Part shown: positions 8,898 through 17,300 of the stretch, piece by piece
Layout of the letters: every line of letters begins with the position of its first letter
How positions within the stretch are numbered: the stretch's first letter is position 1
Assembly: GCA_948468225.1 (NCBI GenBank)
Contig: CAOKHH010000014.1
Span: 1 to 33,615, forward strand
From: an uncultured Clostridia bacterium
Lineage (GTDB): Bacteria > Bacillota > Clostridia > TANB77 > CAG-508
Length of the DNA: 33,615 nt
Direction of reading: 5' to 3'
The notes under the pieces: model-generated
The model's database searches: none
Seen by the model: the letters and a program-made list of their open reading frames with translations, nothing else
What the model was told of the DNA's origin: nothing
Program-made: the position numbers and the translations under genes

Positions 8898-9386
8898 TTA
8901 AAAATCTCCTTCCTCACCTATAGTTTTTTTTAGTTTTTCTCTTGCCCTTGTAAGCCAAGTTTTTATAGTTGATTCGTTTGTATTTAGCAATTTACTTATT
9001 TCGTTTATTTTATATCCTTCATAGTAGAACAGATATATTACTGTACGGTATTTCTTAGGTAACTTTGAAACCTCAAAAAAGATATCGTGACTTGTCTTTG
9101 TTTCAAACTCTATATTTTCTTCTAAACTCTGTGTTCTCTTTTTCCAATTAGAACTTAGTAATGTATTAGTACAATTTATTGTAACTCGTATAATCCATGC
9201 TTTTTCATGTTCTACACTTTCAAAAGTTGGTATCTTTTTTGTTATTCTCAAAAACACTTCTTGAAATACATCTTCACTATCTTGTTTATTATTTGTTCTA
9301 GTTAATGCAATTCTATATACCATATCTGCATATTTTTCTATCATATAATTTAAATATTCATTTTCATTTGTTGGTGCACCGTTCAT
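8898..9386 (-). CDS. ECF-type RNA polymerase sigma factor
   Basis: A 162-aa extracytoplasmic-function sigma factor. Region 2 is at about residues 12-80 (YADMVYRIALTRTNNKQDSEDVFQEVFLRI, then HEKAWIIRVTINCTNTLL). Region 4 is at about 110-160 (LPKKYRTVIYLFYYEGYKINEISKLLNTNESTIKTWLTRAREKL), a sigma-70 region 4 helix-turn-helix. The frame opens at 9413, but the ATG at 9384-9386 follows GTGAGGAGG and gives MNGAPTNENEY, so that start is chosen. It is translationally coupled to the beta-propeller gene. A GAAAC-containing promoter candidate upstream suggests autoregulation. Confidence 0.93.
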   Translation of the reverse strand: MNGAPTNENEYLNYMIEKYADMVYRIALTRTNNKQDSEDVFQEVFLRITKKIPTFESVEHEKAWIIRVTINCTNTLLSSNWKKRTQSLEENIEFETKTSHDIFFEVSKLPKKYRTVIYLFYYEGYKINEISKLLNTNESTIKTWLTRAREKLKKTIGEEGDF

Positions 9387-9405
9387 TTTTTCCTCCTCAC
9401 ATATG

Positions 9406-9435
9406 TAATACAAATATATATCAAAAAAAGTTTCA
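9406..9435 (-). promoter_or_regulatory. Possible ECF-type autoregulated promoter
   Basis: On minus, TGAAAC (plus 9430-9435) is the usual ECF -35 core, followed 18 bp later by GTATTA (plus 9406-9411). The -10 match is weak, so this is tentative. Confidence 0.35.
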
Positions 9436-9465
9436 ATTTTTTTTATTGCATAGGAAAAATCGCAA

Positions 9466-9531
9466 TGAACTTTAAGGGACAGTCTTAAAAGTTCACTTAA
9501 GTGAACTTTTAAGACTGTCCCTTAAAGTTCA
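9466..9531. repeat. Perfect 66-bp palindrome without a loop
   Basis: Positions 9466-9498 are the exact reverse complement of 9499-9531, centred on CACTTAAGTG, and carry GGGACAGTCTT and its complement. It starts 1 bp past the rnpB 3' end. On minus it is followed by TTGCGATTTTT, so it may act as the rnpB terminator. A perfect inverted repeat this long is unusual on a chromosome. Confidence 0.95.
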
Positions 9532-9532
9532 G

Positions 9533-9880
9533 GAAGTAAATCTATAAGCCGGGTTCTGTCTAAAATAGTCATTTATCTAGGATATATATTTCTATATACC
9601 TCAAGCCACCTTAGCAAGAAGACGACGAGCAGTCTTAACCTTCACTTTAAGATGTTGCTCCAGGTGGGGTTTACACAAACATGGTATGTCACCATACCAC
9701 TGGTGAGCTCTTACCTCACCTTTTCACCCTTACATAGAATAATCTATGCGGTTATTTTCTGTTGCACTTTCCTTAAGGTCACCCTCACTGGGAGTTACCC
9801 AGCACCATTGCTCTGTGGAGCCCGGACTTTCCTCATATACAGCCTCACGGCATTGTATCCGCGACTATTCAAATTACTTC
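9533..9880 (-). ncRNA. rnpB: RNase P RNA, bacterial type A
   Basis: Catalytic RNA that removes tRNA 5' leaders. On minus the conserved parts appear in order: GAGGAAAGTCCGGGCTCC near the 5' end, GGTGCTGGGTAACTCCCAG, GAGGGTGACC, AGGGTGAAAAGGTG, the central stems, TAAACCCC, and the 3' block GACAGAACCCGGCTTATAGA. The P1 ends GAAGTAA and TTACTTC (plus 9874-9880 and 9533-9539) pair and set the boundaries, about 348 nt. The promoter at 9888-9916 places the start near 9880. The layout fits the A type rather than the Bacillus B type. Confidence 0.97.
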
Positions 9881-9887
9881 AATAATC

Positions 9888-9916
9888 ATTTTAACTTATT
9901 TTATATAAAAAGTCAA
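9888..9916 (-). promoter_or_regulatory. Sigma-A promoter of rnpB
   Basis: TTGACT (plus 9911-9916), a 17-bp spacer and TAAAAT (plus 9888-9893) on minus, about 8 bp before the rnpB 5' end. Confidence 0.8.
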
Positions 9917-9929
9917 ATTGCCTTAATAC

Positions 9930-9957
9930 AAAAAACCCGGCGAAACTAATCGCCGGG
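9930..9957 (-). terminator. Terminator of the 9980-10804 gene
   Basis: CGCCGGG (9951-9957) and CCCGGCG (9936-9942) form a 7-bp GC stem, followed on minus by a T run (plus 9930-9935). It lies 22 bp after the stop codon, ahead of the rnpB promoter. Confidence 0.9.
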
Positions 9958-9979
9958 AAAAAGAATTATTGTCGCTAAC

Positions 9980-10804
9980 TTATTGCCACATTTTATTGAA
10001 CTCTAAGCAAGCTACAATTTTTTCATCCTTAGAAGCAAGGCTTGAGAATTTTCTTAACATTCCATACGCATTAAAGCGCAATAACTTTTCTGCAATGTCA
10101 TGTCCTCTTGGGTCTTGCATAGCGGTTTGTACGTCGGCTTCCAGATTTACCAATCTTACAACTATGCGCTCTGTTGTACCTTGAGAATTTGCAATTCTGA
10201 TAATCTTTTTATACAAATTTTCTCCAGACACAACAGATGCCATATAGCTGCCGGAATAATCTCTAGACTTGGTTTTGTTCAGTAGCATCTCATAGATTTC
10301 CATTGCCACTTTATCAAAATGCTCAAGCATCAGTTGTAAAGGAGATTTACCACCAGAACAGATTCTAACTACCTGCTCCATAGCATCTTGTTCCATGAAC
10401 CACATTTTAAAATAATCCTCATCGGTAATCATCTTTTTGCACGGGTCGCCAGGCACAAAAGCCAACGCAAAAGCCGGTCTAGTAATATCATCGAAATTAC
10501 AGCCGCCTTCTCCTAATAGAGCGCAACGAGTATGTGGTTTGTATATATCAATTATACTACTGTCACATTCTCTAGTGTGAAGCCCTGAAAGTGTAACGCC
10601 ACAGCGAATGACCTCTAAGTCAACGCAATACTTGCCCACTTCAATTTCCCTCATAACATTTTCTACCGTAAAAGGTTCAATGTCTACGGGTAAAACCGAA
10701 CAACTGCCATGTGCACAACAATTGCCACACTTTGCACATCTTTCTCGTTGAATATTCTGAACCCCATTCAACCGCTCCTGTAATAATGATTCTTTTTTGC
10801 TCAT
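9980..10804 (-). CDS. Cys-rich YkgJ-like metal-binding protein, 274 aa, atypical composition
   Basis: The N terminus carries CAKCGNCCAHGSC (residues ~23-35), the CxxCGxCC cluster of the YkgJ zinc/iron-chelating family, followed by scattered cysteines (CVDL, IRCG, RECDSS, RCALLGEGGC, GDPCKK). The C-terminal half is mostly helical. The precise role is unknown; the motif suggests a metal or Fe-S site. Codons are richer in GC than the neighbours (GCG, GGC, CCG, CTG, and one in-frame CGG at 10772-10774), which suggests recent acquisition. It has its own promoter, structured leader and GC-rich terminator, so it is a self-contained cassette. ATG at 10802-10804 follows ACAGGAGG. Confidence 0.8.
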   Translation of the reverse strand: MSKKESLLQERLNGVQNIQRERCAKCGNCCAHGSCSVLPVDIEPFTVENVMREIEVGKYCVDLEVIRCGVTLSGLHTRECDSSIIDIYKPHTRCALLGEGGCNFDDITRPAFALAFVPGDPCKKMITDEDYFKMWFMEQDAMEQVVRICSGGKSPLQLMLEHFDKVAMEIYEMLLNKTKSRDYSGSYMASVVSGENLYKKIIRIANSQGTTERIVVRLVNLEADVQTAMQDPRGHDIAEKLLRFNAYGMLRKFSSLASKDEKIVACLEFNKMWQ

Positions 10805-10822
10805 AAAAACCTCCTGTTATTG

Positions 10823-10887
10823 TTCGGAGGCTTCCACCTCCGAAATTTTACATTTCCTAAGGTGGACTAACGTGAATAAAAATTCAC
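10823..10887 (-). promoter_or_regulatory. Structured 5' leader of the YkgJ-like gene
   Basis: Two hairpins lie between the promoter and the start: GTGAAT/ATTCAC at 10872-10877 and 10882-10887, right at the expected transcript start, and TTCGGAGG/CCTCCGAA at 10823-10830 and 10837-10844. GGTGGA at 10861-10866 and TCCACC at 10833-10838 could instead pair, which would disrupt the second hairpin. A regulatory role is inferred only. Confidence 0.45.
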
Positions 10888-10893
10888 TATATA

Positions 10894-10922
10894 ATTTTAC
10901 TATATTTTACATAAAAAGTCAA
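10894..10922 (-). promoter_or_regulatory. Sigma-A promoter of the YkgJ-like gene
   Basis: TTGACT (plus 10917-10922), a 17-bp spacer and TAAAAT (plus 10894-10899). It is nearly identical to the rnpB promoter, including much of the spacer. Confidence 0.8.
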
Positions 10923-10940
10923 CTTCTGTATGTGGCCTGA

Positions 10941-10959
10941 TGGCGTTTTTTAAGCGCCA
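10941..10959. other. Small hairpin after the lipoprotein gene
   Basis: TGGCG (10941-10945) pairs with CGCCA (10955-10959) across a loop holding a T run. It lies 5 bp beyond the stop of the lipoprotein gene. It may be a weak terminator or a degenerate member of the short hairpin family. Confidence 0.35.
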
Positions 10960-10963
10960 CTGA

Positions 10964-11911
10964 TTATTGTATTGCATTCATTAGATTCTTATATTTTATA
11001 TAAAATATATCTTTATCTTTTAAATTGATAGAGTTTTTTAATTCCTTTATCAACACATATACCCTTAATGCTTCTTCTTGTTTATTTTGTATATAATCTA
11101 CATCATTTATTACTTTAGTATATGCATTATCTGCCTGTTCTAATTGATTTTGAACTTCTTTCCAATCCTCATCTTCCACCATCGAATACGCCCTTAATAT
11201 ATTAGATTTTGTTTGTAATATATTTTTTGTACTCTCTTCTATTTCTAAACCATTTGCATACTTAGGTAAAAATTCATATAAATTTGCAAGTTTAAGTAAA
11301 CTTTTCTTTTTGTCTTGAGATTTTATTGATATAACTGCTTCATCTAATGCTTTGCTAAAATTTAATATATCTTCATTTGTGGCATTTATACTATATAAAT
11401 CTAATATTATTGAATTCCAACCTGAATACATTAGTTCTATTTCGCTTTTTAAAGCATCCCAATCTATATCTTCTTTATCTATAACTAATATATTGCTTGG
11501 TTGCATTTGCAACAATTTTATATCTTTAGATTGCCCTTGTGATTCACTGTTTCCAGTTGTTTCTTCAGATGAACTTCCTTCAGATTTTTCCTCTCCTGAT
11601 GATTCACTACTCTCTGAACCTTCGCTAGATGACTCCCCGCCTGATGATTCTCCTTCAGAAGATCCATTTTCGTTTGATGAATTGCTCTCACTTCCCTTTT
11701 GTGAAGGTATCTCTTTTGTTTTTACTTCATAATTTTCTAGTGTTATATTATTTAATTTATTCATCATCCCTGTTATTTTTTTATCTATATATTCTATTTC
11801 ATTTTGAACTTTTTTATCTATATTTTTATCTTCTTTATTACTACTGCATCCACACAAAAATACCATTGAAATTAACATATATACAACTAGTATTATTTTA
11901 TTTTTCTTCAT
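10964..11911 (-). CDS. Probable lipoprotein with a Ser/Glu/Gly-rich linker, 315 aa
   Basis: The N terminus MKKNKIILVVYMLISMVFLCGC is a lipoprotein signal with Cys at about residue 22, followed by a polar stretch. Residues ~70-135 are low-complexity Ser/Glu/Gly (SSGEEKSEGSSSEETTG), probably a flexible or wall-spanning linker. The C-terminal ~180 residues are helical, with repeated NILRAYSMVEDEDW and QLEQADNAYTKVI-like segments. The start is the ATG at 11909-11911 after AAAGGGAG; the upstream extension runs into a short hairpin repeat. Family and function are not recognised; surface location is inferred. Confidence 0.8.
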   Translation of the reverse strand: MKKNKIILVVYMLISMVFLCGCSSNKEDKNIDKKVQNEIEYIDKKITGMMNKLNNITLENYEVKTKEIPSQKGSESNSSNENGSSEGESSGGESSSEGSESSESSGEEKSEGSSSEETTGNSESQGQSKDIKLLQMQPSNILVIDKEDIDWDALKSEIELMYSGWNSIILDLYSINATNEDILNFSKALDEAVISIKSQDKKKSLLKLANLYEFLPKYANGLEIEESTKNILQTKSNILRAYSMVEDEDWKEVQNQLEQADNAYTKVINDVDYIQNKQEEALRVYVLIKELKNSINLKDKDIFYIKYKNLMNAIQ

Positions 11912-11923
11912 AAAACTCCCTTT

Positions 11924-11950
11924 GCGGACGACCAATAGTCGCCCCTACAT
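11924..11950. repeat. Short hairpin repeat, CCCCTACA-type (copy 3)
   Basis: GGACGAC (11926-11932) faces GTCGCCC (11938-11944) with one mismatch and is followed by CTACAT. It is directly upstream of the lipoprotein gene. Confidence 0.7.
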
Positions 11951-12050
11951 TATTTCATAATTTTATAATATTATTTCCGAAAAATTACCTTTTATTCCAT
12001 TGTATAAATACTTTTTTGTAACAAATAATAAATATTGTAACAATATATTT
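11951..12050. promoter_or_regulatory. AT-rich spacer with paired TTGTAACAA sites
   Basis: TTGTAACAA occurs at 12016-12024 and again at 12035-12043, 19 bp (about two helical turns) apart. Each copy is a near-palindrome. They lie between two divergent genes (lipoprotein on minus, 12100 on plus) and look like a tandem operator. No clear promoter was seen. Confidence 0.3.
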
Positions 12051-12085
12051 TGTAGGGGGGGTGGACGAATCACGCCGCCCGTGAT
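12051..12085. repeat. Short hairpin repeat, CCCCTACA-type, inverted (copy 4)
   Basis: Begins TGTAGGGG on plus, so it is the only copy in this orientation, and it precedes one of the few plus-strand genes. The inner block GACGAATCACGCC resembles the copy at 23490-23525 read on the other strand. Confidence 0.6.
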
Positions 12086-12099
12086 TGAGGTGAAATAAA

Positions 12100-12381
12100 A
12101 TGAGTTCTATAGTAGATTTGTATAGTTCTAGACAAAAAGATATATCTATTTTTTTAAATAATTTTTATAATAATAATGTTTGCAGTGAAAAAATAATGCA
12201 ATGGGAAAAAACTTTTGATAATCCTGTGGAAATGGCAGACATTATTGGTGTATTCGTTGATAATAATGATAAATATAGTATAAATATGTGGATTAGTTTA
12301 GATAGTGACTTTTTCTTAAATGTTACTGATAATAATGTTAACCAAATTATTAAATATTTATACGAAAGATACCCATATTAA
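12100..12381 (+). CDS. Small protein of unknown function, 93 aa
   Basis: ATG at 12100 follows GATTGAGGTGAAATAAA. The 93-residue product starts MSSIVDLYSSRQKDI, is acidic and Asn-rich and has no membrane segment or cysteine motif (a single Cys at residue 28). Codon use is as AT-rich as the native genes. It is the only plus-strand protein gene besides the Cys-rich one at 4021. The C terminus is VNQIIKYLYERYPY. The family is not recognised. It is accepted because of the ribosome binding site, codon usage and lack of a competing minus-strand ORF. Confidence 0.75.
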   Translation: MSSIVDLYSSRQKDISIFLNNFYNNNVCSEKIMQWEKTFDNPVEMADIIGVFVDNNDKYSINMWISLDSDFFLNVTDNNVNQIIKYLYERYPY

Positions 12382-12387
12382 AATAAT

Positions 12388-12417
12388 AGGGCACAGTGGT
12401 GTATAGTGCCCCTACAA
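12388..12417. repeat. Short hairpin repeat, CCCCTACA-type (copy 5)
   Basis: GGGCAC (12389-12394) pairs with GTGCCC (12406-12411), followed by CTACAA. It sits between convergent genes, where it could act as a terminator. Confidence 0.75.
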
Positions 12418-12425
12418 AAATTTAA

Positions 12426-12896
12426 TTATTCTTCTTTTTCCTCTTTTATTATTTCTGCTTCCTTTTCATTAGTATTATCTATATCTTCATTTTCTAATCT
12501 TTCTACTATTTTTTCTTCTCTAGGTTTAGTATTATATTGTTTTTTTCCACAATTCGGACAGAAATTATATTGAATCATTATTTCGCTAAAACAATTAGGA
12601 CATTTCTTCATATCTTTTAACATTAAAATACGCTCTATTGAATTATCTATTTCTTTAGAATATCTATCTATTTTGCTACATTCTTCTTCTAAATCTTGCT
12701 TTATATCTATATTTTCTTCCCTCACATGTTTTTCATACACTTTTTTACCTATTTTATTATATATGTCTTCTATTTCCTCTTTGCATTCATTTATATGCAT
12801 TTTTAGTTTTGTTCTTTGTGCCATTTTATTTGTTTTACATACTGTTATTTTGCAAGTATTAGTTGCAGTTTTTCCAATTTTATCTATAATTTCCAT
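12426..12896 (-). CDS. Zinc-ribbon protein with coiled-coil N terminus, 156 aa
   Basis: Residues ~1-95 are charged and helical (KMAQRTKLKMHINECKEEIEDIYNKIG), consistent with a coiled coil. A zinc ribbon follows at ~97-118 as CPNCFSEIMIQYNFCPNCGKK (CxxC then CxxC), then an acidic tail. The family resembles generic zinc-ribbon domain proteins of Clostridia, and the partner is unknown. ATG at 12894-12896 follows GAAAGGAAG. It is monocistronic. Confidence 0.85.
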   Translation of the reverse strand: MEIIDKIGKTATNTCKITVCKTNKMAQRTKLKMHINECKEEIEDIYNKIGKKVYEKHVREENIDIKQDLEEECSKIDRYSKEIDNSIERILMLKDMKKCPNCFSEIMIQYNFCPNCGKKQYNTKPREEKIVERLENEDIDNTNEKEAEIIKEEKEE

Positions 12897-12962
12897 ATAT
12901 TTGTCTTCCTTTCAAAAAATTAAATACATGTTTATTATGTATGATTTTCTTATTTTTTATAC

Positions 12963-13006
12963 AAAAGAAAATCGCACCCAAAGTACATTACGTACATAGG
13001 ATGCGA
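12963..13006 (-). terminator. Terminator of the 13018 gene
   Basis: On minus the stem is 13006-12999 with 12979-12972 (8 bp, one U-G wobble). An inner GTAC/GTAC pairing tops the loop, and a TTTTCTTTT tract follows. Confidence 0.7.
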
Positions 13007-13017
13007 AAATTTAGCGA

Positions 13018-13368
13018 TTACCTTCTCTCTTCGAAAATAACCAGCCAATAATTTTCCTGCTCAATTACTAACCGCTTCTGCCACTGAAATTCGTGCAATG
13101 TGTTAATGCAGCTTTTCTTTCTCCCGTTTTCAGCAAATTTCTTTATGCCTTCATCGCATGAAGCATATTTCTTTTTTGAAAATTGCTTTGCGATTACTAT
13201 TTTATTGGCCTCCTGACGAGATTTAGGCTCAAAATAGAACCGTATTACATACCTGTCAGCTGTCACATTTGCAAGTCTCTCACGCCGAAAATCAACCCAA
13301 TCTTTTAGTTGCTGATTGATATATCTTTCTGCGTTAGTACCTACAATATCCACTCCAAGTTGACTCAT
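13018..13368 (-). CDS. Unknown protein, 116 aa, atypical codon usage
   Basis: Starts MSQLGVDIVGTNAERYINQQ, is basic, has a central RFYFEPKSRQEANKIVIAK block and ends ENYWLVIFEERR. I do not recognise a family; the alternating pattern suggests a small alpha/beta fold. Codon use is unlike native neighbours and includes three in-frame CGG codons (13072, 13240, 13285). It is a self-contained cassette: promoter, short stem-loop at the transcript start, strong AAGGAGGT and a terminator. This layout matches the 9980-10804 gene and suggests both were acquired. Confidence 0.75.
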   Translation of the reverse strand: MSQLGVDIVGTNAERYINQQLKDWVDFRRERLANVTADRYVIRFYFEPKSRQEANKIVIAKQFSKKKYASCDEGIKKFAENGRKKSCINTLHEFQWQKRLVIEQENYWLVIFEERR

Positions 13369-13410
13369 GAAGTACCTCCTTATGTTGTAGTCACAAATTG
13401 AACTTCTAAA

Positions 13411-13460
13411 TTAGCTTTCGCTAACTGTAATATAATATCATAAATTATGTTAATTTTCAA
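13411..13460 (-). promoter_or_regulatory. Promoter and 5' stem-loop of the 13018 gene
   Basis: TTGAAA (plus 13455-13460), a 17-bp spacer and TATTAT (plus 13432-13437). The expected transcript start is followed at once by the hairpin TTAGC/GCTAA (13411-13424). The -35 lies 4 bp past the stop of the upstream gene. Confidence 0.65.
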
Positions 13461-13463
13461 TGC

Positions 13464-13862
13464 TTATTTTGCATTTACCCCAATAATTCCGCCAAACATT
13501 CCAGCAACAATACTTGCAATTATCATTACTATTGCATTTATTCCTAGTGAAAAGTTGCCTGTTACTATACTAGATATTAAATATAGTGTAATTATATATA
13601 TTCCTCCTATAATACCACCATTTACTATTCCGTTTTTTCTGATTTTTCGTGTACTTATTTGACTTGCTATTAAAATACTAATTGCTGTTATTACGATTAT
13701 TACTGGATTCGATACACTTTCTGAAACTTTTGTATATGTAAGCACTGCCGAAAACACCAATAAAAGAATCATACTTGCACTAATTGCAATTATTACACCT
13801 TTTGCAATTATACCTATATTATTATTTATTTCTAAATTATTTCCATCGCTTATTTTGTTCAT
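13464..13862 (-). CDS. TIGR04086-type membrane protein, 132 aa
   Basis: Four hydrophobic helices at about residues 17-40, 52-68, 80-100 and 105-130 make an integral membrane protein. The spacing and the glycine-rich ending (IVAGMFGGIIGVNAK) match the TIGR04086/DUF3792 family found throughout Clostridia, whose function is unknown. ATG at 13860-13862 follows AGGAGG. It probably forms a unit with the two genes upstream (13917-14387 and the LCCL protein). Confidence 0.8.
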   Translation of the reverse strand: MNKISDGNNLEINNNIGIIAKGVIIAISASMILLLVFSAVLTYTKVSESVSNPVIIVITAISILIASQISTRKIRKNGIVNGGIIGGIYIITLYLISSIVTGNFSLGINAIVMIIASIVAGMFGGIIGVNAK

Positions 13863-13916
13863 TGGTCATTACCTCCTACATAATATTATTATGCTTGGAA
13901 ATAAATTAGAACAAGT

Positions 13917-14387
13917 TTAAAATTTTATTTCTATATCATAAGCATCAATTACGCTTTTGGTTATTTTTGAATTTATTCTTGTTGATTTTTCTGGTTTTAT
14001 CTCTCCTAAATATACTTGCATTTTGTATAATTCTTCTTCTGATTGACTTTTAAATACTATATATATTGATTTATTTCCTATTGAACTTTGTGTTACATTT
14101 TTTATTTGTGCACTAAATTCCGCTTCTCCATTTGTTTCCTTTAATTCTATATTGCTTATTTCATATCCGTTAAAATTTTTAATTTCTTGCAATTTCGTAC
14201 TTGTATTAACTTTTGTTCCATTATCTTCTGTTGTATATGCTGCGTCTATTGGTAGTTGCTTTTCATCATTTTTCTTATTTTTTCTTATTACAAATATAAC
14301 AATTGCTATAATAATTGCTATTATTACCATTATTGCAATTATTCCTTTGTAATTTAATCTTACATTCTTTTGTTTTTTCTTTTCCAT
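13917..14387 (-). CDS. Membrane-anchored protein with a FxLYD-like outer domain, 156 aa
   Basis: A basic N terminus (MEKKKQKNVRLNYKG), one transmembrane helix at ~15-35 (IIAIMVIIAIIIAIVIFVI), then an extracellular domain of ~100 residues. GYEISNIELKETNGEAEFSAQIKNVT and MQVYLGEIKPEKSTRI recall FxLYD-type beta-sandwich domains. It begins 12 bp after the stop of the giant LCCL protein with AAGGGGG in the gap, so they are cotranscribed and it may assist or anchor the surface protein. Function unknown. Confidence 0.8.
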   Translation of the reverse strand: MEKKKQKNVRLNYKGIIAIMVIIAIIIAIVIFVIRKNKKNDEKQLPIDAAYTTEDNGTKVNTSTKLQEIKNFNGYEISNIELKETNGEAEFSAQIKNVTQSSIGNKSIYIVFKSQSEEELYKMQVYLGEIKPEKSTRINSKITKSVIDAYDIEIKF

Positions 14388-14399
14388 AAATTTCCCCCC

Positions 14400-17300
14400 T
14401 TATTTTACAAATGTGAAGCCTACATAAGTATTTCCATGTGCCCTTGAAGTTATTCCATTTTGTGTACTTCCTTTATACCCACCTTCTGGGCATGGTACTA
14501 TTCGTATGTACACTATTTTTGTTTCTCCCTCTTTTACAAGTCCTGCGTGTGTTGCTGCTTTACTTATATTTGATCTATAATCGTATGTATCAGTTCCATA
14601 TAATGAGTATCCATCATAAATACCTCCTGTTACTTGTACTGGGAATATGTCTCCAGAACCATATTGCCAATAACTTGTTGGTAAACCATAATGATCTGGC
14701 ATTATGTTTATTTTTTCTCTTATGTGTTCTCCTTCTCCTACATTTTTTTCATATGTATAGGCCTCAACTACCATAGATTCTGTTGCTCCACTGCTAAATA
14801 GATAAGGACTAGAACTTATTGTAGTGTCACTATTATTCCAGTTTGACATTACTTTTGATTTTGAATAAGCATTCATATATCTTAGCCCACCATATAAATT
14901 AGTCATATCGGTACTATCTTCATTAAATTTAACTGTTATTTTCGTATTATATGGGTACCATTTTTCTCCATTATACATTATAGGCTCTTGATTGAATTCA
15001 AATATTGGTGTTGGAATATTTCTTCTTCCTTTGATTTCTTTTACAGCAGACTCATTGCCATTACTGTCTTTTACATATACTTTAATAGTATGTTCACCAG
15101 ATTTTGTTATATTTTCAAAAGTATAATGATTATCTTCTGTTTCAAAATAATCTCCATTGTCTATACTGTAATAATATTTTACACTATTACTATTATTGCT
15201 ATTTGCAGTTACTGTTATTTTCTTATCCCCTGATGAAACTATTAAGGTATCTACTTTAGGTCTTGTTATTTCATTTCCATTTTCATCCACAAAAACAAAT
15301 CCATTAGGTGTATCACTTGTAGTAACTGTTGTTACTCTATTTCTAGTATTTCCAATATATCCGCCAACTGGTGATTTAACAATTTTTATGTAGACCGTTT
15401 TGGTCTCTCCTATTTCAACTAATCCCATATGTGTTGCTGCTTTATTTATATTTGAATTAGGGTAATATACATCTGTTCCATATGTATTTCCAGAATCTGT
15501 TCCTATAACTCTTACTGGGTATATATTACCTAAATATGCATTTTCATAGTAATATCTTGGACCCAATTCATCAGATGGCATTATATATACTGTTTTTCTT
15601 GCTTCCTCTGTTTCCTTATTTGTTATAGTATTCATTAGTTTTGCCATATAAGTTTTAGAATAAGATAACTGTGTTGTATATGTTTTATTATTTGTATTAT
15701 ACCAATAATTTTTCACTCCTGTTCTTTCATCTATATATCCATAAGATCCAATCAAATTTGTCATATCTTCTGCAAAATTAACTGTTACTATAGTTCCGTA
15801 TGGATACCAGTCTACTCCATTATAATGTACTATATTTTCTTCTAATATTGGCTCTCCATTTGAATCTGTTAATGTTATGGTTGGTGCTCCATTAGTTGAA
15901 CTTGTTAGAATTTCTTTTGTTTGTGATATTGCTCCATTACTATCTCTTACATATACTCCAATTCTATGCATTGAGTTAGGATTTTCTACTGTAAAAGTAT
16001 AGGTATTATTAGCTCCTTCTATATATTTTCCATTATCTATATTATAATAGTATTTTTCTATTTTTGCTCCATTTTGTCCTACTGCATCTACTGTTACTGA
16101 TAATGCACTTTCTTCTCCTATACTTGCAGTTCCACTGTTTATTATAGGTTCTAATATTTCTGTTCCATCTTCTGTTACAAATACAAATCCGTTTCTTAGT
16201 GCATTTGTTATTTGAGCAGAAATTATTCCATTTTTTGTAGCACTCTTATAGCCACCTTCTGGACTTTTGATTACTTTTATATAAAGATATTTTTCTTCAA
16301 TATCATCTAACAACCCCATATGTTCTGCAGCTTTACTTATATATGTGCTATACTCGTATTTCTCATTTCCATATACAGATCCGCTTATATCTTGTTTTAC
16401 TTTAACTGGATAAATTTTCCCTATATTAACATTATCAAAATGACCATAATTACCACCGTAAATAAATGGCATTATATAAATGTTAGTTTCTGCTTGACTA
16501 TGTTCATTCATACTATAATTATTTTCGTATCCAAATTTTAATATAGATGGTTGAACTAATACAATTTCTTTTTCTGTAGTATCAAAAGTTCCTCTAGAAT
16601 TAGTACTATTATTTATTGTATAATATACATAATCTCCTAAAGTTTTTATCATTTTAAATTTAGTATTCCAAGGATACCATTCATTTCCTTCCTTATCTAT
16701 AAAAGGCTGTATTGTTTCATCTACTGGAACTATTTTTATTGCAGTATCTGATTTTTCCACATTTAAACTATTAATTCTCATTGTTCCAGATTCAGCATTG
16801 TTATTTTTATATATAAAATATATACGATATTTTGCCCCACCCGCAACACGCTTTGAATATATATTATCACTTTCTTTTGTTCCATTTTCAACTGTTCCAT
16901 CTGTTTTTATAAGATATCCATAATTATATGCATCATATCCAGAATCGTTTACTCTACTTATTTTTATTGCTCCATAATGTTCATAATTTTTAGTAGTATT
17001 GGGTGTAAAACCTAAATTAACATCTAATGTTAATTTTACTGTATCTGATGGTTCATAATTTCTTAAATCTAATTCTATATATGATTCTGTGTCTACATCG
17101 TTGTTTTTAACTTCATTTTCTGGAACAATTGATGTTCCATCGTTTATAAAGCAAGGGTTGCCAGAAGTAGTCGGAACTACTTTATATCCAGATAAAGTTA
17201 CATCATTGCCTTTATTGTAAGCAGGTATGTTAGTTCCGTATTTATCTACAAAAGTAAATCTATTTCCGATAGTTGTATTATAATTCTTAGAGTAAACACC

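Noticed and set aside
9893..10922. Near-identical ~30-bp direct repeats flanking the YkgJ-like gene as attachment sites
   Set aside because: Both are sigma-A promoters (TTGACT, 17 bp, TAAAAT), one for rnpB and one for the gene itself, so the similarity is explained by promoter sequence.
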